Source of the DNA: Candidatus Methanophagales archaeon | GTDB lineage: Archaea; Halobacteriota; Syntropharchaeia; Alkanophagales; Methanospirareceae | Reading direction: 5' to 3' | DNA length: 9,827 bases | NCBI GenBank assembly: GCA_014061035.1 | Contig: JACGMN010000052.1 | Coordinates: forward strand, 1-9,827 | Shown: piece after piece, positions 5,867 through 9,827 of the stretch | How positions within the stretch are numbered: the stretch's first letter is position 1 | Layout: the number at the start of each line of letters is the position of its first letter | Position numbers and translations under genes: made by a program | The notes under the pieces: generated by a model | Seen by the model: only the letters and a program-made list of their open reading frames with translations | What the model was told of the DNA's origin: nothing | Database searches by the model: none

Positions 5867-8386
5867 CTACATACGTCTTCCAGTTCTATTTCTATTTCTA
5901 TTTCTATCTCTATTTCTATCTCTATCTCTATCTCTAATTTGCTTCTCTATTTCATCAACATGTATCCTTGTAGATATTACTGCGTCCGGGTTCAAAGAGA
6001 TTGAGTCTATCCCGCATTCTACGAGGAACTCTGCAAAATCTGGGAAGTCGCTCGGTGCTTGCCCGCAAATTCCTATCTTTCTTCTCGGCTCGTGTTGATG
6101 CGCGGCTACTATGACGTGCTGCACCAACCGCTTCACCGCTTCGTTTTTTTCATCAAATAGATGCGCTATTATGTCTGAATCCCTGTCCAAACCAAGCGCT
6201 AATTGCGTCAGATCGTTAGAGCCTATGCTGAAGCCGTCAAAGACATCTGCGAATTTATCTGCAAGAACAACATTAGACGGTATCTCGCACATCACGTACA
6301 CTTCCAGTCTATCTTCATCTTTATCTTTCTCTTTATCTTCCGCGTTACCACGTTTCAAGCCAAACTCTGCCATTGTCGCTATTACTTTTCTTCCTTCTTC
6401 CGGCGTCCTGCAAAACGGAACCATCACTTTGACGTTTGTCAGCCCAATCTCTTCACGTACCTTCTTTATCGCCTTGCATTCTAACCCGAACGCAGGTTTG
6501 AACTTCTTATCGTAATATCGCGAAGCGCCTCTCCAACCAAGCATGGGATTGTTTTCCTCAGGCTCGTAGAGATACCCACCAATTAAATTCGCATATTCGT
6601 TTGTCTTAAAGTCAGATAATCGTACAATCACCTCGTTTGGGTAGAACCCTGCGGCTATCTTCGCTATCCCGAGCGCTAAATTATCGATGAAGAATTGCCG
6701 TTTATCTGCATAAGACGCGCTTCTTTTATCTATCTCCTCAATTACGTTCGCTATCTTCTCGTCTTTTACCGCCCGCCTCTTCAACTTCTCATAGTCTATC
6801 AGTGCTGACGGATGTATGCCGATATAGGAATTGATTATAAACTCCACACGGGCTAAACCCACACCGTCATTCGGGATTTGTGCGTTGACAAACGCATTTT
6901 CTGGGACACTTGCATTGATCATTATCCGCGTACGGGGTCTTGGAAGAATATCGGTCATCTGTTTCTCTACACGGTATTTCAACTTTCCTTCATATATCTG
7001 CCCTATACCTTTTGAACAATCTACGGTAACCTCTTTTACAGCGTTTAAAACCTCGGTTCCATGATCTGTCCCGACGACACAGGGTATTCCAAGTTCTCTG
7101 GAAACTATAGCGGCATGGCAGGTTCTTCCACCTTTATCTGTGACAATTGCACTTGCGATCTTCATTATTGGCTCCCAATCAGGATCGGTCATTGTAGTTA
7201 CTAAGACCTGCCCCGGCTCGAATTTGTGTATCTCGCTTGCCGCCTCTATTATATTCACCACACCGGACCCAATCTTGTGACCTACCGCCTCGCCTTCGAT
7301 CAAGAGCTTGCCTTCTTCTCTAAGCGAATCTCTGTCCTCTTCAAGCACATACGTCTCGAAGCTGGTAATATCCCTCTGTGAATGTACCGTCTCTGGTCTC
7401 GCCTGGACGATAAAGAGTTCACCTGTTCTTCCATCCTTTGCCCACTCAATATCCATCGGCATACTATAAAGGTCTTCTATAACACAAGCCCATCTTCCGA
7501 GCGTGAGCACTTCGTCGTCGTTCAGCACAAACCTCATTTGATCTTCTTTCGTGACTTCCTTCTGCTCTGTTCTCCCTTCTGTTCCGTCTTCTGTATAGAC
7601 CAGTTTCTTACTCTTCGTTCCCAGTTTCTTCTCTACAATTGGTTTAAAATCTCCCTTTAACAGTGGTTTAAAGACGTAAAACTGGTCAGGATTTACTATA
7701 CCCTGCACGACGTTCTCGCCCAAACCGTATGCGCCAGTTATGTAAACCGCATTCTCAAACCCTGATTCAGGATCCACGGAAAATATAACACCAGCAGACG
7801 CTAAATCTGAACGAACCATCTTCTGCACACCAACAGAGAGACGCACGCTGAGGTGGTCAAATCCTTTACTCGCGCGATAGGATATCGCTCTATCAGTGAA
7901 CAAAGAAGCGAAACATTCCATAACTTTTTCCAGGAGTTGATCTTCTCCCTGCACATTTAGATAAGTCTCATGTTGCCCGGCAAAACTTGCTGTCGGCAGG
8001 TCTTCTGCCGTTGCACTGCTTCTAACCGCAACGTCCACATTTTCTCCGTATCTCTGCTCCATCGCTCTATAAGCGGTTCTTATCTCTTCCTCGAGGTCCT
8101 CCGGGCACGACGCATTAATAATCATCTCCCTTAACTTACGACCTCTCGTTGACAAATTCTCCATATCGTACGTATCTAGACCTGCCAGCGTATCCACAAT
8201 TCTATTACGTATTCCTGCCTTCTCTATCACATATTCGTATGCATCAGCGGTGATAGCGAACCCTGAAGGAACGTTCACACCCTTTTCTTGCAGATTTCTT
8301 ATCATCTCTCCAAGAGATGCATTTTTACCCCCGACAAGGGCTACATCTCCTGATCCTATTTCTTCAAACCATTTCACGTATTTCAT
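5867..8386 (-). CDS. ppsA: Phosphoenolpyruvate synthase (pyruvate, water dikinase)
   Basis: The enzyme converts pyruvate, ATP and water to PEP, AMP and phosphate, the entry to gluconeogenesis in many anaerobic archaea. Three parts are visible. The N-terminal nucleotide-binding domain starts VGGKNASLGEM and contains VRSSATAEDLPTASFAGQ. The swivelling domain carries the phospho-histidine H424 in GGRTCHAAIVSRELGIP. The C-terminal PEP/pyruvate barrel has MVPFCRTPEEGRKV, GFSIGSNDLTQLALG, and catalytic C774 in CGQAPSDFPDFAEF. At 839 aa it is longer than the usual roughly 790-800, partly because of a D/E/K insertion (nt 6311-6340) and an Arg-Asp/Asn repeat tail (nt 5885-5932). GAGGG precedes the ATG, and a good TATA box lies further upstream. 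It heads a unit with RNA polymerase and ribosomal genes, an uncommon partnership. Confidence 0.96.
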   Translation of the reverse strand: MKYVKWFEEIGSGDVALVGGKNASLGEMIRNLQEKGVNVPSGFAITADAYEYVIEKAGIRNRIVDTLAGLDTYDMENLSTRGRKLREMIINASCPEDLEEEIRTAYRAMEQRYGENVDVAVRSSATAEDLPTASFAGQHETYLNVQGEDQLLEKVMECFASLFTDRAISYRASKGFDHLSVRLSVGVQKMVRSDLASAGVIFSVDPESGFENAVYITGAYGLGENVVQGIVNPDQFYVFKPLLKGDFKPIVEKKLGTKSKKLVYTEDGTEGRTEQKEVTKEDQMRFVLNDDEVLTLGRWACVIEDLYSMPMDIEWAKDGRTGELFIVQARPETVHSQRDITSFETYVLEEDRDSLREEGKLLIEGEAVGHKIGSGVVNIIEAASEIHKFEPGQVLVTTMTDPDWEPIMKIASAIVTDKGGRTCHAAIVSRELGIPCVVGTDHGTEVLNAVKEVTVDCSKGIGQIYEGKLKYRVEKQMTDILPRPRTRIMINASVPENAFVNAQIPNDGVGLARVEFIINSYIGIHPSALIDYEKLKRRAVKDEKIANVIEEIDKRSASYADKRQFFIDNLALGIAKIAAGFYPNEVIVRLSDFKTNEYANLIGGYLYEPEENNPMLGWRGASRYYDKKFKPAFGLECKAIKKVREEIGLTNVKVMVPFCRTPEEGRKVIATMAEFGLKRGNAEDKEKDKDEDRLEVYVMCEIPSNVVLADKFADVFDGFSIGSNDLTQLALGLDRDSDIIAHLFDEKNEAVKRLVQHVIVAAHQHEPRRKIGICGQAPSDFPDFAEFLVECGIDSISLNPDAVISTRIHVDEIEKQIRDRDRDRNRDRNRNRNRTGRRM
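5885..5932 (-). repeat. Hexamer repeat encoding (Asp/Asn-Arg)8 at the PEP synthase C-terminus
   Basis: Eight consecutive 6-nt units (GATAGA or AATAGA) encode DRDRDRNRDRNRNRNR, residues 819-834. They lie after the conserved end of the enzyme (the segment running through SLNPDAV and IHVDEIEKQI) and before the final TGRRM. D and N codons differ by one base, so the units derive from one another. Confidence 0.9.
6311..6340 (-). repeat. Asp/Glu/Lys low-complexity insertion in PEP synthase
   Basis: Ten codons encode EDKEKDKDED between FGLKRG and LEVYVMCEIPSNV. In typical PEP synthases these segments are joined by only a few residues (for example a short E-N-G type turn). The units are irregular GAT/GAA/AAA codons resembling the Rpo7 tail. 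Confidence 0.7.
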
Positions 8387-8471
8387 GATATGTATTCCCT
8401 CGATTTGATTTACTTTACAGCAGACTAAAAAAGTATCCCGAAAAAGGATTTGTTATAAACTTCTGCTTAGG

Positions 8472-8479
8472 TATATAAA
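8472..8479 (-). promoter_or_regulatory. ppsA: TATA box of the ppsA-rpo7-spt4 unit
   Basis: On the minus strand CTATTTATATACC contains TTTATATA, close to the archaeal TATA consensus. The start site would fall about 26 nt downstream, near 8449, giving a leader of roughly 60 nt before the ATG with GAGGG as ribosome binding site. A second, weaker candidate (GTTTATAAC, about 8452-8460) lies just downstream. The motif is nearly symmetrical, so it could also fire rightward, but no plus-strand gene follows. Confidence 0.55.
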
Positions 8480-8508
8480 TAGTTTGTATTTGTATAGGTA
8501 TGAGGTTT

Positions 8509-8552
8509 GTAACTACTCAGGTTGCCAGGTTCACGGTTCAAGGTTCACGGTT
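8509..8552 (+). repeat. Left terminal inverted repeat of the MITE
   Basis: It begins GTAACTACTCAGGTT. Its inner part is a heptamer array (GTTCACG, GTTCAAG, GTTCACG, GTT) that is the likely subterminal binding region. Confidence 0.75.
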
Positions 8553-8615
8553 GTCAAGCTTGCGCTCTTCATATTTCTTGAGATTCTTCATATGGGTTTA
8601 TGGTCATCGTTTTCT

Positions 8616-8659
8616 AACCGTGAACCATGAACCACGGAACTTTGAACCTGAGTAGTTAC
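8616..8659 (-). repeat. Right terminal inverted repeat of the MITE
   Basis: Read on the minus strand it begins GTAACTACTCAGGTT, identical for 15 nt to the left end, and its innermost 11 nt (GGTTCACGGTT) are also identical. The middle diverges. Confidence 0.75.
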
Positions 8660-8715
8660 TGAGGTTTTAGGTGTTTGGCTTACGGAATACTCAAATACGC
8701 ACGTTTTAATAGAAG

Positions 8716-9567
8716 TTAGGAATCAGAAAATACAGCATTGATAGCACCCCGGATTTCTGCTCTACATGCATACAGTGGATATGCGATAAAATATGCCATC
8801 ACACTGCCCTGAATCAGCACTCCAATACCGGAATAATGCGTAATCACCGCTAAATTCGCAAATGACAGAAGAACAAAGAAGATTAGCAGTGTCCACCCGC
8901 CTTTCAAGCCCGCTGTAACAACAGTCGTGCTCGAATTCCCCAAATCTTCTTCGTAATCATTTATTTGATGCGTGAGTAACGCCACGCAACCAAGTATCAG
9001 AGCCAGGAACGCGACCAAAAATGTAAGCATATCTAGATCACCTCCTGCCAGTGTAAAACCTGCCAGAAAAGGAAAGAAGCCGAACATCAAACCATGAGTT
9101 ATTACATCAACGATGAACCGTTCTTTAAGCCTTATGTATCGCATTGAATAGAGCGTGAGGAAGGAGATACTTAAGAGCGTGAATAAAAACCCTGTTAAGG
9201 TTAAGAGGTAGGAGAGTGCGATGGGAATTGCAAGCAGCAGAGCCATAAGCAGACAAGTTCCCGTTTTCGTTACTTTGCCAGCGGCAATAGGATTTTTACC
9301 ATGCCTGACTTTTTTCGTATTCTGTCTATCTATCTCGACATCGAAATAGTTGTTTATAACGAACCCAAAGCCGATCACGCAGAAGAAGATTACGCCGACT
9401 AAAATGAGAATAGAGGGCGTAGCACCTGCTAAAAATGCGCCTATAATCGGAATAAAAATAAAGAACTTTATCCATTCCTTGACCCTCAACATTCGTATGT
9501 ATTCTTTCACTTTTACTTTTACTTTCACCTTCACCTTTCCCGCTTCCTCATTATGCTCATTGCTCAT
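8716..9567 (-). CDS. UbiA-family polyprenyl transferase
   Basis: This integral-membrane prenyltransferase (283 aa) transfers an isoprenoid from its diphosphate to an acceptor. The two Mg-diphosphate-binding Asp motifs of the family are present: NNYFDVEID at 72-80 (N73, D76, D80) and NDYEED at 203-208 (D204, D208). The rest is mostly hydrophobic, consistent with the usual eight or nine helices. KNPIAAG at 91-97 sits where the family has its conserved basic/Pro loop. Before the first conserved segment (MLRVKEWIKF at 26-35) is an unusual hydrophilic leader with (KV)5. ATG 9565-9567 fits a TATA box about 30 nt upstream; ATG codon 26 is the alternative start and would remove the repeat. The acceptor (quinone, archaeal lipid, carotenoid, polyprenyl-phosphate sugar, other) cannot be told from sequence. 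The neighbours give no functional hint. Confidence 0.88.
   Translation of the reverse strand: MSNEHNEEAGKVKVKVKVKVKEYIRMLRVKEWIKFFIFIPIIGAFLAGATPSILILVGVIFFCVIGFGFVINNYFDVEIDRQNTKKVRHGKNPIAAGKVTKTGTCLLMALLLAIPIALSYLLTLTGFLFTLLSISFLTLYSMRYIRLKERFIVDVITHGLMFGFFPFLAGFTLAGGDLDMLTFLVAFLALILGCVALLTHQINDYEEDLGNSSTTVVTAGLKGGWTLLIFFVLLSFANLAVITHYSGIGVLIQGSVMAYFIAYPLYACRAEIRGAINAVFSDS
9508..9537 (-). repeat. Hexamer repeat encoding (Lys-Val)5
   Basis: Five 6-nt units (AAR GTR) encode KV five times at residues 11-20 of the UbiA protein. They extend the N-terminus ahead of the first membrane segment. If translation began at codon 26 instead, this tract would be untranslated. Confidence 0.8.
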
Positions 9568-9593
9568 TATATCTTATCTGGTATATAGTGGTT

Positions 9594-9604
9594 CATATAT
9601 ATGC
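9594..9604 (-). promoter_or_regulatory. TATA box of the UbiA-family gene
   Basis: The minus strand reads GCATATATATG, centred about 30 nt upstream of the ATG at 9567. At archaeal spacing the transcript would start within a few nucleotides of the ATG. This fits the absence of a Shine-Dalgarno sequence (upstream is AGATAAGATATA). Confidence 0.45.
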
Positions 9605-9700
9605 ATAAATATCTTCATATAAAATTTTAAGATTTTTCCTATTGCCTATTGATACCTGGTACGATCTCAAAATCAAAGAAGTTGAAAAGTGCAAGGCGAA

Positions 9701-9744
9701 GAACCGTGAACCGTGAACCGTGAACCCTGAACCTGAATAGTTAC
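9701..9744 (-). repeat. Unpaired end of the same MITE family
   Basis: On the minus strand it begins GTAACTATTCAGGTT, differing from the 8509 element's end at one of 15 positions. It continues with three to four heptamers (GTTCACG or variant), giving 44 nt as in the complete element. No matching second end or flanking duplication is visible between 9568 and 9700, so it is a solo or decayed copy, or its partner is too diverged to see. It starts 2 nt after the stop codon of the partial gene at the right edge. Confidence 0.65.
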
Positions 9745-9746
9745 TC

Positions 9747-9827
9747 CTACCCTGTCTTTATCTCTAGAACATTGCTGACGCCATCCAGTATTTCGTGTAT
9801 TTTACCCTTCACTTTCTTCCATGCTTC
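9747..9827 (-). CDS. C-terminal fragment of an unidentified protein (runs off the window)
   Basis: The minus strand is open from the window edge for 26 codons to a TAG at 9747-9749. It encodes EAWKKVKGKIHEILDGVSNV followed by LEIKTG. The pattern of hydrophobic residues suggests an amphipathic helix. Codon use looks like its neighbours. I do not recognise the family, and the short length leaves chance possible, although the mobile-repeat end starts just after the stop, as expected if it abuts a gene. Confidence 0.4.
   Translation of the reverse strand, partial: EAWKKVKGKIHEILDGVSNVLEIKTG

Larger units (their letters stand above)
8501..8667. mobile_element. MITE-like element with 44-bp inverted repeats and 8-bp target duplication
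   Basis: The element body is 8509-8659 (151 bp). Its left end (8509-8552) and the reverse complement of its right end (8616-8659) both start GTAACTACTCAGGTT and end GGTTCACGGTT, matching at about 36 of 44 positions. TGAGGTTT occurs exactly at 8501-8508 and again at 8660-8667, immediately outside both ends, as expected of an 8-bp target-site duplication. The 63-bp interior has no ORF. Ends starting GTAA with 8-bp duplications are a known hallmark of the IS66 transposase family, so mobilisation by such an enzyme elsewhere in the genome is a reasonable inference. It fills most of the non-coding stretch between the ppsA promoter and the UbiA gene. Confidence 0.75.

Noticed and set aside
5867..5869. 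TAG at the ppsA end as a pyrrolysine codon giving a PpsA-Rpo7 fusion
   Set aside because: The next codon is a proper Rpo7 start with the full conserved N-terminus. TAG also ends the permease and the partial edge gene, so ordinary stop use is simpler.
8501..8667. CRISPR array, tRNA-like structure or rho-independent terminator in the intergenic region
   Set aside because: There are only two repeat arms in inverted, not direct, orientation; no regular spacers; no tRNA features; and the 63-nt loop is too long for an intrinsic terminator. The flanking duplication favours a mobile element.
9701..9744. Mobile-element copy with a complete left end between UbiA and the partial gene
   Set aside because: No second GTAACTAYTCAGG-like end or TCCTACCC duplication could be found in 9568-9700, so only a solo end is claimed.

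Overview
The window is archaeal chromosome. The diagnostic genes are archaeal: RNA polymerase subunit Rpo7 (RpoE'), Spt4 (RpoE''), and ribosomal proteins eS24 and eS27 in their conserved order. TATA-type promoters lie at archaeal spacing. The gene mix (fused ChlI/ChlD-type chelatase motor, FecCD/BtuC transporter, gluconeogenic PEP synthase, UbiA prenyltransferase) suits an anaerobic euryarchaeon of the methanogen or anaerobic-methanotroph (ANME-like) type. That placement is inference only; no lineage marker is present.

Layout. Positions 45-4396 (+) form a tight operon: a ChlI-ChlD fusion chelatase subunit, a BtuC/FecCD-type permease, its BtuD-type ATPase, and gatC of the tRNA-dependent amidotransferase. 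The junctions are ATGA overlaps or 1-nt gaps. The first three genes probably serve metal, corrinoid or tetrapyrrole handling; gatC looks like a rider.

Positions 4391-8386 (-) form a convergent unit, read in the order ppsA, rpo7, spt4, rps24e, rps27ae. The last codons of gatC and rps27ae overlap tail to tail by 6 nt. A consensus-like TATA box lies upstream of ppsA, and a second possible promoter lies in the 79-nt gap before rps24e.

Positions 8387-8715 hold the ppsA leader and promoter and a 151-bp non-coding mobile element: 44-bp imperfect terminal inverted repeats beginning GTAA, flanked by an exact 8-bp duplication TGAGGTTT. This is the signature of a MITE related to IS66-type elements. Positions 8716-9567 (-) encode a UbiA-family prenyltransferase with a probable near-leaderless promoter. 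The right edge carries an unpaired end of the same repeat family and the last 26 codons of an unidentified minus-strand gene.

The most striking theme is that five unrelated genes carry hexanucleotide tandem or quasi-tandem repeats encoding two-residue repeats: (EQ)n in the chelatase, Gly-Thr/Gly-Ala in eS24, (DK)n in Rpo7, (RD/RN)n and a D/E/K stretch in PEP synthase, and (KV)n in UbiA. They sit in linkers, loops or termini and keep the reading frame. The non-coding mobile repeats are instead heptamer-based. The ABC ATPase also carries an in-frame 30-nt duplication just before its Q-loop. Together these suggest a genome prone to short tandem duplication.
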